Shown: positions 8,249 through 16,817 of the stretch, in pieces | How the letters are laid out: each line of letters opens with the position of its first letter | Numbering within the stretch: position 1 is the stretch's first letter | Assembly: GCF_009646115.1 (NCBI RefSeq) | Contig: NZ_CP045721.1 | Span: 186,001 to 250,000, forward strand | Direction of reading: 5' to 3' | Source: Pantoea eucalypti | GTDB taxonomy: Bacteria; Pseudomonadota; Gammaproteobacteria; Enterobacterales; Enterobacteriaceae | DNA length: 64,000 nt | The notes under the pieces: model-generated | Told to the model about the DNA's origin: nothing | The model's database searches: none | The model's input: only the letters and a program-made list of their open reading frames with translations | Position numbers and translations under genes: made by a program

Positions 8249-9328
8249 ATGAAAGCAGCTGTACTCGAATCATTCGGTAATCCACTCAGCATTCAGGATG
8301 TCCCGCCGCCGATCCTCGGAACAGGGGAGGTGATCGTGGATGTTGTAGCCGCTCCCGTTCTTTCCTACGCCAGCGAAGTATTCAGTGGCGCCAGAAGATA
8401 TCTTTTACCTCCACCGGTTATTCCTGGGTGTGGGGCCATTGGCCGGGTGCGCGAAACAGGGCCCGATGCTGCATGGCTTAAACCGGGTGACTGGGTTTTT
8501 TGCGATCCCACCGTCCGATCAAGAGATAACGCGCAGTCGCCTGAAATCGTGTTACAGGGCTGGAGTGCACGGGGGGAAGGCGGACAAAAAATCCAGCAAT
8601 ACCATCTGAATGGCAGCTTCGCCGAACAGATTCGTGTGCCCACTGAAAATGCTGTGGCAATGGGTGATATCGATCCTGCTGAAGCCGCTGCATGGTGCGC
8701 CATCAATACGTTACTGGTGGCCTATGGTGGTTTGCTGGCGATGGAACTTAAAGCCGGTGAGAACTTACTGGTTAGTGGGGCCACCGGTAATTTTGGCAGT
8801 TCAGCCGTACTGGCTGCCCTCGCCATGGGAGTCAGTAAAGTCATCGCGCCCGGACGCAACCCGCGGGTTTTGCAGGAGCTCAGGAAACGGTTTGGCTCGC
8901 GGATTGAAACCGTCACGCTCAGCGGTGTCGCTGATGAAGATATTTCTGCAATGAAAAGTGCTGCGGAGGGTCCCATTGATGCGGTGCTGGACTTGCTCCC
9001 GCCTTCAGCTCCGGCATCCGCGGCGCGCAATGCCATTATGTCGGTGAGGCCCTATGGTCGTGCGGTGCTGATGGGGGGCGTCGGCATGCTGGGTGGGGAT
9101 GATCTGGCGCTGCCTTATCCGTGGATCATGCGCAATCTCATCACCATTAAAGGACAGTGGATGTATGAACCTCAGGCTGTGTACACGCTCGTGGGGCTGA
9201 TCCGGGCAGGATTACTGGATCTCAGCCATTACGCGGTAACGGAATTTGCACTGAGTGATATTAATCGCGCCATCACGCATGCCGCTGAAAATAGCGGTCC
9301 CTTTAAGCTGACGGTGATCCGCCCGTAA
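8249..9328 (+). CDS. Zinc-type alcohol dehydrogenase-like (MDR) oxidoreductase
   Basis: A 359-residue medium-chain dehydrogenase/reductase. The N-terminal GroES-like domain (MKAAVLESFGNPL) and a Rossmann domain with LLVSGATGNFGSSAV near residue 175 are visible. The usual catalytic Zn ligands of true alcohol dehydrogenases (Cys and GHE motif) are not evident, so a zinc-independent reductase of enoyl/quinone type is more likely. ATG 8249 has GAGAGG seven bases upstream. The XRE regulator encoded divergently is the probable controller. Substrate unknown. Confidence 0.85.
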   Translation: MKAAVLESFGNPLSIQDVPPPILGTGEVIVDVVAAPVLSYASEVFSGARRYLLPPPVIPGCGAIGRVRETGPDAAWLKPGDWVFCDPTVRSRDNAQSPEIVLQGWSARGEGGQKIQQYHLNGSFAEQIRVPTENAVAMGDIDPAEAAAWCAINTLLVAYGGLLAMELKAGENLLVSGATGNFGSSAVLAALAMGVSKVIAPGRNPRVLQELRKRFGSRIETVTLSGVADEDISAMKSAAEGPIDAVLDLLPPSAPASAARNAIMSVRPYGRAVLMGGVGMLGGDDLALPYPWIMRNLITIKGQWMYEPQAVYTLVGLIRAGLLDLSHYAVTEFALSDINRAITHAAENSGPFKLTVIRP

Positions 9329-9568
9329 CGGTTTCAGAGAAAGCCTGTTGCTTACTTTTAGATGCGCTATTCATTTACGCTCAATAACGACGCCTCATGG
9401 ACTAACCCATTAAATGTCGAGTGATTTATAATTTCTGCGCAACTGAATGCGCCAGGGAATCCCGGTAAATAACAGAGTCGTAGTCGTGACTACCCATGGC
9501 AGCTAAATAACAGTAACAGGACATTCAGTCAGGTTCAGGCTTAATTAAACTGAATCACTAAAATGTGG

Positions 9569-10078
9569 TTAGTCGAAGACACCATTGATGACGGCGGTTA
9601 CGATAGCGGTGCTTAGAGCAATAAGCACCAGGTCATCTCCTACGGCTCTCCACTCGTAGCCAGGATAATAGGGCAGTTCATTTATCATTGATAGAGGCAA
9701 CGTTTTTTTGGCGATACCCGGCGGCAAAGGTTTACCACGAGCAACTTTTTTTGCTATTCCTGGCGGGAGGGACTGATAATCGACCAGTCCATGATTGACG
9801 GCAAGATTACGCGCAAGAGAGAAGTTGATATCTGACTCAACGTGATTGGGTTGCCTATCGTGCTTACGATTTCCGTGTTTGTCTTTTGCGCCCGCATTAC
9901 CATGCCCCTTGTTTCCGTGCTCTCCGCTTTTGCCGTTATTACCCTGGGTTCCGCTATTACCATTACCCTGACCGCCACCACCGTTGCCGTTGCCCGGATT
10001 TGCAGAAACTGGTGCAGCAAGCACGGTACAGGATATAACCACCGCAAATGCGGCTTTTAAAGAGCGAGATTTGATCAT
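9569..10078 (-). CDS. CigR-like / RcnB-family envelope protein
   Basis: A 169-residue exported protein. It has a signal peptide (AVVISCTVLAAPVSA), a low-complexity Gly/Asn/His/Lys-rich region (about residues 28-80), two copies of the LPPGIAKK motif separated by ARGKP (about 103-127), and a hydrophobic C-terminus (LVLIALSTAIVTAVINGVF). The twin PPGIAKK motifs and the tail are the signature of CigR, an anti-virulence regulator in Salmonella. The role here is unknown; membrane association is inferred from the tail. Confidence 0.85.
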   Translation of the reverse strand: MIKSRSLKAAFAVVISCTVLAAPVSANPGNGNGGGGQGNGNSGTQGNNGKSGEHGNKGHGNAGAKDKHGNRKHDRQPNHVESDINFSLARNLAVNHGLVDYQSLPPGIAKKVARGKPLPPGIAKKTLPLSMINELPYYPGYEWRAVGDDLVLIALSTAIVTAVINGVFD

Positions 10079-10461
10079 GTTATCTTTCCTTAATATTATT
10101 CAATATTCTGAACCAGGACATTAAAAAGCGATGTAAGGAGGTGACATGAGTTCAACCTCATCACATTATTATTCCACCTGTTCATTATTACCCAGCATTA
10201 AACGGTCGACAAGCGCATAGCAATCTTAAGAATTATCTCAAAAAAAAATCCTAAAAAGCTGTACCGTGTTTTGATATTTTGTATGAATTTCATGCTGAAG
10301 CCTTTGCTTGTAATAGATAAAAATCCGGCTTTAAGCGAGGCGGAATGCCTTTTCATTATTTTTATAATGCTGCAATTCATTGTATATATTTGCGATTACC
10401 TGAAATTACTACGACGCTTAATAACTCTGCAATATATGGCACCTTAAGCGAGGTAGAAAAG
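10079..10461. other. Intergenic, no clear gene
   Basis: AT-rich region between the divergent CigR-like and KGG genes. It should contain both promoters. A 60-codon minus frame (10198-10380) has no ribosome site or family features and is not called. Confidence 0.4.
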
Positions 10462-10620
10462 ATGACGATTCATCGAGGCGGATCAGGTAATTTCCTGGAA
10501 AACCCGCAGCGGACTGAAGAAGCGGAAAGCAAAGGCGGCTCTGGCCGACACTTCGCACCTGCAAGTTTCATCTCTTTCTACCGTGATTGCCAGCTACCAT
10601 TTCCTGTATTAAAAATCTGA
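10462..10620 (+). CDS. KGG-motif small stress protein, atypical C-terminus
   Basis: Starting at ATG 10462 (GAGG upstream) the product begins MTIHRGGSGNFLENPQRTEE and continues AESKGGSGRHF. This is one GGSGNF...KGG unit of the YciG/ConB-type stress-induced family. The normal second and third repeats (EAGRKGG... GGNF) are replaced by FAPASFISFYRDCQL, which is unlike the family, so the gene looks truncated or altered at its 3' end. The product is 52 residues; function of the family is poorly defined (general stress, motility). Confidence 0.65.
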   Translation: MTIHRGGSGNFLENPQRTEEAESKGGSGRHFAPASFISFYRDCQLPFPVLKI

Positions 10621-10733
10621 ACGGCTTTAGCAATACGCGAGTTCACGCGCGAACTGATACCTGGACTTATTTCACTATCAGGCTGAGCTGAGTTTTCTGA
10701 TACCGGTCTCCCCATAATATTCAGGAGTTCAAA

Positions 10734-11303
10734 ATGAAAATTAATAAAAGCTATAAAGGATGGCTGGCTGTATCAGCCGTTGTCGCTCTCTTCAGCACTG
10801 CCAGCGTGCAGGCTGAGACGCAGACAAGCGCCCCGCAGGGTGGGAATACACCGCAGACCATTAAGAATGACAAGCTCAGTCCTGGTGACGAAAAAGCACT
10901 GAAGGATATGGCTCAGGCCAATATCAATGAAATTGCCGCCGCCAAAATTGCGCTGAACACGACACAAAGCGCAGAAGTTAAAACCTTTGCGCAGAAGATG
11001 GTTGAAGATCATGGCAGTGCCTTGAAAAAAGTTCAGGCGGTTGCTAAGCAAAAAGAGGTGGCATTACCGACTGCACCAGATGCTAAACATAAGGCCATGG
11101 CCGACAAACTGGAAAAGCAGAGCGGTGGTAATTTTGACAAAATGTATATGGAAAATGCCGGTGTAATGGACCATAAGAAGGTGCTGGCGACGTTGAAAAG
11201 TGACGCGACGAAGATAAAGGATCCCGATGTGAAGGCGCTGGCCGATGCACACACCCCTGTTGTAGAACAGCATCTGACGTCCGCCCAGCACATGTCGATG
11301 TAA
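10734..11303 (+). CDS. DUF4142 periplasmic protein
   Basis: A 189-residue exported helical protein. The signal peptide is KGWLAVSAVVALFSTASVQA-ET. The mature part has a ferritin-like/DUF4142 helical pattern: MAQANINEIAAAKIAL, then VKTFAQKMVEDHGSALKKVQ, and a C-terminal DAHTPVVEQHLTSAQHM with conserved His residues. AGGAG precedes the ATG. DUF4142 proteins are common near stress genes in Enterobacterales; biochemical function unknown. Confidence 0.88.
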   Translation: MKINKSYKGWLAVSAVVALFSTASVQAETQTSAPQGGNTPQTIKNDKLSPGDEKALKDMAQANINEIAAAKIALNTTQSAEVKTFAQKMVEDHGSALKKVQAVAKQKEVALPTAPDAKHKAMADKLEKQSGGNFDKMYMENAGVMDHKKVLATLKSDATKIKDPDVKALADAHTPVVEQHLTSAQHMSM

Positions 11304-11840
11304 CGGGGCTGCCCGGTTTCCGAATTATCCGCCAGCGCTGTTACGGGATCAATTAAGCGGATTCACATCTACGTGGATCCCGATTTCGACAGCACGCATG
11401 AAGAGCGATTTTTTGTGGCGTGCAGTGGATATGACTCGTTCAGGTGACCTCTGGATGATGAAGTGGCATGCGCTCAGACACTGACGTGGAAGCCGTCATT
11501 CACGCCATTCCGCTGCCAGCACTCAGTAGCCGGAGATCATTATGACGCGGTGCAAACTGCTATGTCTCCGGTCAACGATACCGGCTTTGAACCCGTGTAC
11601 TCAGTGCCGATCGCGGAATCATGGCGTCAGCAGCCTTGTTACTGCTGTGACCGGGAAAGCATCCGTTATGCTGCGTGCTCAGGTGGTAACCAACGAGGGA
11701 GAAGGTCAGGCCCGGTTGCCACTGCTTTACGCCAGCTTCGCAAAGCTGGGTAGTGCACCTTCTCCTCAGGATATTATCGAAAACAACCGCGCCATAAACT
11801 GGCCGGTTAGCCCGGTTCCGCTGCTAACATCCAGCCTGAA
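11304..11840. other. Gap with no assignable gene
   Basis: Several overlapping frames are open, for example 11463-11753 and 11542-11949 on the plus strand, but none has a ribosome site or a recognisable motif, and they are rich in Cys, Ser and Arg as chance frames are. Possibly a decayed gene; I could not identify it. Confidence 0.3.
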
Positions 11841-11862
11841 TAAAGCCCCGAAACGAGGCTTA
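11841..11862 (-). terminator. Probable terminator of eptA
   Basis: On the minus strand AAGCCTCG-TTT-CGGGGCTT forms a short stem followed by TATT, eight bases beyond the eptA stop. The T-run is weak. Confidence 0.5.
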
Positions 11863-11869
11863 ATGATTT

Positions 11870-13519
11870 TTATTTTCCACCAGGCTTATTCCTGCATGTC
11901 GCCAGTATATCGTCCGTCGCAACATATTCCCGAGTCTGAACGCCGGTAATACCCAGCATGGTAGAAAACAGATTGTCCTGAGAGTATTTTTGCGTCGAAC
12001 CCTGATGGCTCAAACATGTGTAGTCCACGGCATAACGCTGCTGGTAATCGGGCGACAGCCAGATAAGCAGCGGCACGCGGGTCTGGACTTCAGGCGCGAT
12101 AGCATAGGGCAGGCCATGCAGATAAACACCTTTTTCACCCAGTGACTCACCGTGATCAGACAGATAAACCAGACTGGTCGTAAACTTCTCCTGATGGGCT
12201 TTCAGTAATTCAATCGCTTTATCGACGATATAGTCCGCATACAGGATGGTGTTGTCATAGGTATTAACCAACTGTTCCTGCGAACACTCCTGAATCTGAT
12301 TAGTTTCACAGGTGGGTTTAAATTTGCCGAATTCCGGAGGATAACGGTGATTGTAGGTCGGGCCATGACTGCCGATAGTGTGCAGCACGATCACGCCACT
12401 GCCCTGAAGCTGGTTGATATACTCCTCCAGGCCATGGAAAAGAATCTCATCATAGCACTCGCCTTTGATGCACATTCCCGGAAGATTCAGCGCGGTCATA
12501 TCCTGATTAGGCACGCGATCGCACGCCCCTTTGCATCCCGCATCGTTCTCATGCCATAGAACACTCAGACCTGCACGCTGAATCACATCCAGCAATCCTT
12601 CCTGATGACTGGCCAGGGCGTCATCGTAATGCCTGCGTGGCATGTTCGAGAACATGCAGGGAACAGAGACAGCCGTGGAGGTGCCACAGGAGGAGAAGTC
12701 ATGAAAATAGACAACGTCCTCTTTCGCCAGTAAGGGGTTGGTCGGTCGTTGATAACCGCCCAGAGAAAAATTGGCGGCACGAGACGTTTCACCCACCACC
12801 AGAATCGTCAGGTTCTTTTTAGGGCCATCCAGCATGACCGGAAGTTGATGGGCATCTTCACCTATTTTCACCAGCGGAAGATTGGCCCGCTCGCGGTGAT
12901 TATAGTAGGAGAGCGAGGCAGCAATGAAATTAGACGGACTCAGGGATTTCACCAGCTCATGATTGTTACGAAACAGTGAGGCGTAATGCTTATAAAACAA
13001 CATGGCTATGATGGCTATCAGTGCAACAGAAATCACCAGACTCACCGCGCGCTGAATCACGCCTTTCCATACCGGAGCCGACTTTTTAAACGCAGGCCAG
13101 AAGGCCAGAGCAGCCATAAAAATACCGGTAAAAAATATCACCGCAATCATCTTTGGTGTCAGGAGCGCCATACTTTCTGCTGGCGTGGTATCCACCATAT
13201 TGGTGATCATCGAGCGATCAAGGACGATGCCATAGTGCTGAATAAAGTACTGAGCCGCAGCGGAGACAATGACAAACAGTGCAATGGTTATCCTGTCCAG
13301 CCACAAAAATGAGGCAAGCGTCAGCACAATATTAATGACGCAGAAAGCGACGATTGGCATGGAGAGGAAAAAAAGATATTTGCTAAGCCCGTTCATCTCT
13401 ATAAGCGAGTAAGCCTGGCGGTAAAAGGCGAAATTGAGAAAAACAGAAATATAGAGTGAGAATAACAGGATGAATGTAATGCGGGGCAATACAGGCTGAC
13501 TCATTCTGAAGCGTGCCAT
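11870..13519 (-). CDS. eptA: Phosphoethanolamine transferase, EptA type
   Basis: Inner-membrane enzyme that transfers phosphoethanolamine from phosphatidylethanolamine to lipid A phosphate, lowering affinity for cationic peptides and polymyxin. About five N-terminal membrane helices (residues 10-175) precede the periplasmic sulfatase-fold domain. Catalytic features are intact: metal ligand Glu244 in GETSRAANF, nucleophile Thr280 in SSCGTSTAVSVPC, and DHGESLGEKG plus HGLP ligands near residue 450. Disulfide cysteines typical of EptA (GCKGAC, MCIKGEC) are present. Start 13519 or an internal ATG at 13504 are both possible. It is preceded by a 33-residue membrane peptide and a response-regulator-like site, with no two-component genes adjacent, unlike the pmrCAB arrangement. 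Confidence 0.92.
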   Translation of the reverse strand: MARFRMSQPVLPRITFILLFSLYISVFLNFAFYRQAYSLIEMNGLSKYLFFLSMPIVAFCVINIVLTLASFLWLDRITIALFVIVSAAAQYFIQHYGIVLDRSMITNMVDTTPAESMALLTPKMIAVIFFTGIFMAALAFWPAFKKSAPVWKGVIQRAVSLVISVALIAIIAMLFYKHYASLFRNNHELVKSLSPSNFIAASLSYYNHRERANLPLVKIGEDAHQLPVMLDGPKKNLTILVVGETSRAANFSLGGYQRPTNPLLAKEDVVYFHDFSSCGTSTAVSVPCMFSNMPRRHYDDALASHQEGLLDVIQRAGLSVLWHENDAGCKGACDRVPNQDMTALNLPGMCIKGECYDEILFHGLEEYINQLQGSGVIVLHTIGSHGPTYNHRYPPEFGKFKPTCETNQIQECSQEQLVNTYDNTILYADYIVDKAIELLKAHQEKFTTSLVYLSDHGESLGEKGVYLHGLPYAIAPEVQTRVPLLIWLSPDYQQRYAVDYTCLSHQGSTQKYSQDNLFSTMLGITGVQTREYVATDDILATCRNKPGGK

Positions 13520-13585
13520 AAAGGTATTCCGTAACCTTGAATAAGTGGATCCAAAAAGATTGTTTTTAAAATTGATTAGTAAAAA

Positions 13586-13687
13586 TTAATAAAAACTATG
13601 TGCCATATACCACAGATAGATGAAGCTCAGCACAGTAAATACTGAAATAGCCAAAGAAAAACATTCGCTTAATGAAAATTTGAGCAT
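13586..13687 (-). CDS. Small membrane peptide resembling PmrR, upstream of eptA
   Basis: An ORF of 33 codons on the eptA strand: it starts MLKFSLSECFSLAISVF and continues TVLSFIYLWYM. One hydrophobic helix fills most of it, with a Ser/Phe-rich face and an aromatic C-terminus. In size, position of the helix and the S-F-(I/L)-Y-(L/I)-W pattern it resembles PmrR, the PmrA-controlled peptide that inhibits LpxT, as I remember that sequence. Its stop lies 66 bases before eptA. A recognisable Shine-Dalgarno is weak (CAGG 13 bases upstream). The family assignment is an inference that alignment would settle. Confidence 0.5.
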   Translation of the reverse strand: MLKFSLSECFSLAISVFTVLSFIYLWYMAHSFY

Positions 13688-13711
13688 GGCGGGTGCCTGA
13701 AAGTTTGCGTA

Positions 13712-13742
13712 TTCACATTAGCTAATGTGAAGCTAAAATGAA
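13712..13742. promoter_or_regulatory. Palindrome and 11-bp tandem repeats upstream of the small ORF/eptA
   Basis: 13712-13731 is a perfect 20-base palindrome, TTCACATTAGCTAATGTGAA. Overlapping it, 13721-13731 (GCTAATGTGAA) and 13732-13742 (GCTAAAATGAA) are adjacent direct repeats, 9 of 11 identical. Tandem half-sites with an 11-base period are the format used by OmpR/PmrA-class response regulators. The site ends 25-34 bases before the small ORF start, suitable for a promoter-proximal activator. Confidence 0.55.
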
Positions 13743-14031
13743 CTTATTGCTACAGTTTGTGCGGTATATCTTGGGTTTTTGTGATCTGTATCTCATTAAT
13801 TAAACTGAGGCCCTGAAATTGATTAGTGTGGCTGGGGGATTACATAACAATTTGAGAGACGCTGAACGTCTGGTATCTGACAGGAATCTATAAAATAAAA
13901 AGAGTCAGCGCCCGTTCAGTCTATCCTCTGTAATATTAGCCCTGCGTCTCATACGCAATCGGCTTCATCAGAAAAGGCTCAATCCGGATAGAAAGCGAAC
14001 GGGTTTCCCCGTCCGTTTTTACCAGGAACAG
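13743..14031. other. Intergenic, nothing coding
   Basis: AT-rich spacer between the eptA regulatory site and the end of the FAD oxidoreductase. A small hairpin (GAACGGG/CCCGTCC followed by five T on the plus strand, about 13996-14020) faces away from both neighbouring genes. Confidence 0.35.
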
Positions 14032-15267
14032 TTACACCTCTTTTCGTCCAGAAAAACGCTCTTTCATCAGAGAAAACGCAATGCCGATATCCAGCTCCGG
14101 TGAGGGTGGCATAAAACTGGCTTTTCCCAGCGACAGCATATCCGCAATATGCGGGTTATCCTGCTTCATAATGAAATCTGCCAGCAGACTGCCCGCTACG
14201 GTCTGTTTAGAAACGCCAGCACCGTTACAGCCACCCGCTGTGCAAACAAATTTGTTCAGCATGCCCCATTCAGGCGCCCCGTTCCGCGTAACGCTGATGG
14301 TACCGGACCACGTGTGAGATAACTTGACACTGCTCAGGGTCGGATAGACTTTATTAAATAAACGCTGATGCAGTTGAGTTGCCAGGTAAGTCCTGGCGGT
14401 ACTCACCTGACCTTTAAGCGCGGGTATTACATGCTGGCGAATCAGGAAGCGGCGATCTGTTGTGAAACGGAAGGTTGCTCCGGCAATGGCATTGACGGGC
14501 GTCAGCCCCCAACTCTGCATAGGAGGAAGGGTCGCGAGTTGTTCATCTGTCAGTGGATCGGTAATGCTGGCAAACGTGGCCATAGCGGCCTGACGCGAGA
14601 GTCCCGGACGCAGCTCTGGCGAGAGTGCATTGGTAGCCAGCATCACTTTTGGTGTTTTGATCACGCCAAATGGCGTCAGCACTTCAGCCACGCTGCCATA
14701 ACGAATATCCAGTACTGGTGTATTATCGTAACGTTGAACATTTTCAGGTAAATAATGGTTCAGGCCAGCAATCAGCTGCGCCGGATTAACCAACACGCAA
14801 ACTGGCGTGAATATTCCTTTGCTGTAAAAGCGCGTGCCGAGTTTAGGGTACAGTTCTTCGCTGCTTAACATCTGCCACGACTCATTCATTAAATCGAGAT
14901 GGCTGGCGTACTCTTTCAAAACACGATCGTTGCTATTCGCGGCCTGACAGTGATATTTACCGACCTGTTCCCAGTCGCACTGAAGATCATGCTCTGAAAT
15001 AATCTGCTCCAGCTGACGAATGCCTTCCTGTAGCAGGTTACGGTAAGCGTTGGCCTTTTTTAATTCGGCCGTTGAGCTGCCAATATTATGAGGCAGCCCG
15101 ATAACAAACCCGGAGTTGCGTGCGGATGCGCTTTCCCTTGTGGTGTACGCGTCGACGATGATGATTTTCAGGGTGGGATTAATTTCAGCCAGGCGGCGCG
15201 CAAAGGCGACACCGGCAAATCCCGCGCCGACAATGACCCAGTCGGCAGTGATATCCCCCCGCAACAT
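14032..15267 (-). CDS. FAD-dependent oxidoreductase (DAO family)
   Basis: A 411-residue flavoprotein of the D-amino-acid/amine oxidase fold. The dinucleotide motif DWVIVGAGFAGVAFARRLAE is at residues 9-28, followed by the acidic strand end IIIVDAY. SARNSGFVIGLPHN is the active-site/FAD contact common in gamma-glutamylputrescine oxidase-like members. The C-terminal FVCTAGGCNGAGVSKQT is the flavin-binding loop. No signal peptide, so cytosolic or peripheral. No catabolic partner is adjacent; substrate (amine or amino acid) is undetermined. Confidence 0.85.
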   Translation of the reverse strand: MLRGDITADWVIVGAGFAGVAFARRLAEINPTLKIIIVDAYTTRESASARNSGFVIGLPHNIGSSTAELKKANAYRNLLQEGIRQLEQIISEHDLQCDWEQVGKYHCQAANSNDRVLKEYASHLDLMNESWQMLSSEELYPKLGTRFYSKGIFTPVCVLVNPAQLIAGLNHYLPENVQRYDNTPVLDIRYGSVAEVLTPFGVIKTPKVMLATNALSPELRPGLSRQAAMATFASITDPLTDEQLATLPPMQSWGLTPVNAIAGATFRFTTDRRFLIRQHVIPALKGQVSTARTYLATQLHQRLFNKVYPTLSSVKLSHTWSGTISVTRNGAPEWGMLNKFVCTAGGCNGAGVSKQTVAGSLLADFIMKQDNPHIADMLSLGKASFMPPSPELDIGIAFSLMKERFSGRKEV

Positions 15268-15513
15268 AGGTTGCGAGGGGAAACATGACTCACCCGCAGG
15301 TCAGCCTGAATGATTATGATTGAACGGTATTGATGAATAGCGCAATTCCCTGTGCCTTATTTGAAAAATAAAGCAATTTTTATAAGGGAAAGTGGGATAA
15401 CTGTGCCAGCGGTAATCTGACTATTGTTGATTTCAGACAAGTAAAATTCCGGTGGATGATTATTACTCAACAGGTAAAGAGGGGGAGAGCATCGCAAAGA
15501 TGCCTGTAGGGCG

Positions 15514-16122
15514 TCAAAGCACTCTGTTAATTTCAGCGACTACCTGCATTGTGGCCTCTTCAATGCTTCCTTCATTGCGGCATAAAAACCAGCCGTGCCT
15601 GGCAACCTCAAGCTCAAAAGCACGGGTACAGGCGATATGTTCTTCCAGGCGGTGAATCACCGTACTTCCCAGACCCCGCGAACGCGCTGCGGCTCTTTCC
15701 CATGATACCTCTGGTGCCGTGACCACCCCGACATGCAGGTCTGGTGCTCGCACGTTGTGCTCTATATTTAGCTGCACTATCTCCGCGAAAGGCACCATTC
15801 GTCGAAATGCGGCATCCGACGGATACCAGCGATCCATCAGAATAATGCAGTTCTCAGGCTGCTTAGTGAGTACGTTCTGTGAAATCCAGGCACGGCTTAA
15901 AGCAAAGCGTTCACAAATCTCCCGTTCCAGATCGACGGAGGGATCTCTGGCAAGTCGGTTGACCAGCGCCATGGATTCCGCCCTGAAGGGATCGCTTTTT
16001 TGCTCGCTAAGTCGGATCACCTTGCTGTTATCTGCTCTTAGCACTTGCGTAATGGACTCCAGCAGGGTGGTTTTACCGGTTCCCTTGGGCCCATCCAGAG
16101 TCACAAAAAGCTGACGACTCAT
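15514..16122 (-). CDS. dTMP kinase-like P-loop ATPase
   Basis: A 202-residue P-loop protein with Walker A GPKGTGKTT at 11-19, a second motif DRWYPSDAAFRRM near 97 (the DR(Y/W)xxS motif of thymidylate kinases), and a lid-like Arg-rich segment (ERAAARSRGLG). Nucleotide kinases share this layout, but the sequence departs from housekeeping Tmk and the gene stands alone, so it may act on another nucleotide or be a regulatory ATPase. The product is likely cytosolic. Confidence 0.75.
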   Translation of the reverse strand: MSRQLFVTLDGPKGTGKTTLLESITQVLRADNSKVIRLSEQKSDPFRAESMALVNRLARDPSVDLEREICERFALSRAWISQNVLTKQPENCIILMDRWYPSDAAFRRMVPFAEIVQLNIEHNVRAPDLHVGVVTAPEVSWERAAARSRGLGSTVIHRLEEHIACTRAFELEVARHGWFLCRNEGSIEEATMQVVAEINRVL

Positions 16123-16465
16123 GATCCCGATGACACGGGAGTCGGGGAGTTTATATAGCGGGTACTTGCCAAAAGCATGTTTTTTACCTGATAAAGCTGA
16201 GCTTACGTCGTTCGCTGAGGCCGTATAAGCGCATGGATTGAGATCAGTACGGTGTAGTTTAAGGGAAGCGTCAATAAAACGGAAAAAATCCCGCGAGTGT
16301 CTGTCTCTGGTTTATCTATTCAAATCCACGCCTTCATTGGAAATAACAAGGTGTTAAAGGAAACCTCCAGCACAGGCTGGAGTCTGGTGAGCAATACACG
16401 TCTCGATTATGCTCATAGCGCCTCGTTAAATTGCTTCTATTCTAATCCTGCGAAAGGTGGCTTTG
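16123..16465. other. Intergenic, nothing coding
   Basis: No ORF with support. It separates the kinase-like gene (leftward) from the sseB-like pseudogene (rightward) and should hold divergent promoters. A perfect CCAGC-ACAG-GCTGG hairpin is near 16367. Confidence 0.3.
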
Positions 16466-16810
16466 ATGTCTTATGAAGAGGAAACCAAACTGGAGACCGC
16501 TTTAAAACTGGCGGCCGATCATCAAGCAGAACGACCTGAATTTTAACGGGTACTTTTGGCGTCATCGCTTTACCTCCCTTGTACTTCCGGACGGAAAATG
16601 GGTGAGGGTAAGGTCGAACTGAAGGCGGGTGAGAATATATCAATTCAGCTTTGGGAAAAACCGGATGGCACGCCAGTCATTCCGGTATTCAGTTCGCAGC
16701 GAAGAGAGCCGGGGGTCTGGACTTCTGGTTAATGAATTGCCAGCGACGTACAGGATTTTAAATACCGCGCGCGGAACAGAGCTAAAATTCAGTCAGACCC
16801 GCAAGCATCC
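16466..16810 (+). pseudogene. SseB-family (enhanced serine sensitivity) gene, decayed
   Basis: ATG 16466 (AAAGGTGG upstream) opens MSYEEETKLETALKLAADH and continues to PEF, the SseB N-terminal domain. The next codon is TAA, where family members have Tyr (PEFYRVLL). The same frame then resumes as RVLLAS, KVELKAGENISIQLWE and GTPVIPVFSSQRRE, all SseB-like, to a second stop near 16732. Further homology (YRILNTARGTELKFS) is in another frame. So there is at least one nonsense change plus a frameshift, and the C-terminal domain is gone. The remnant runs into the end of the converging GDYXXLXY gene. Confidence 0.7.
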
Positions 16811-16817
16811 CTTACCC

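Noticed and set aside
10198-10380. 60-codon minus-strand ORF in AT-rich DNA
   Set aside because: No ribosome site, no motif, composition typical of a chance frame in AT-rich sequence.
13996-14020. Hairpin with five T between eptA leader and FAD oxidoreductase
   Set aside because: T-run is on the strand opposite to both neighbouring genes, so it is not assigned as a terminator.
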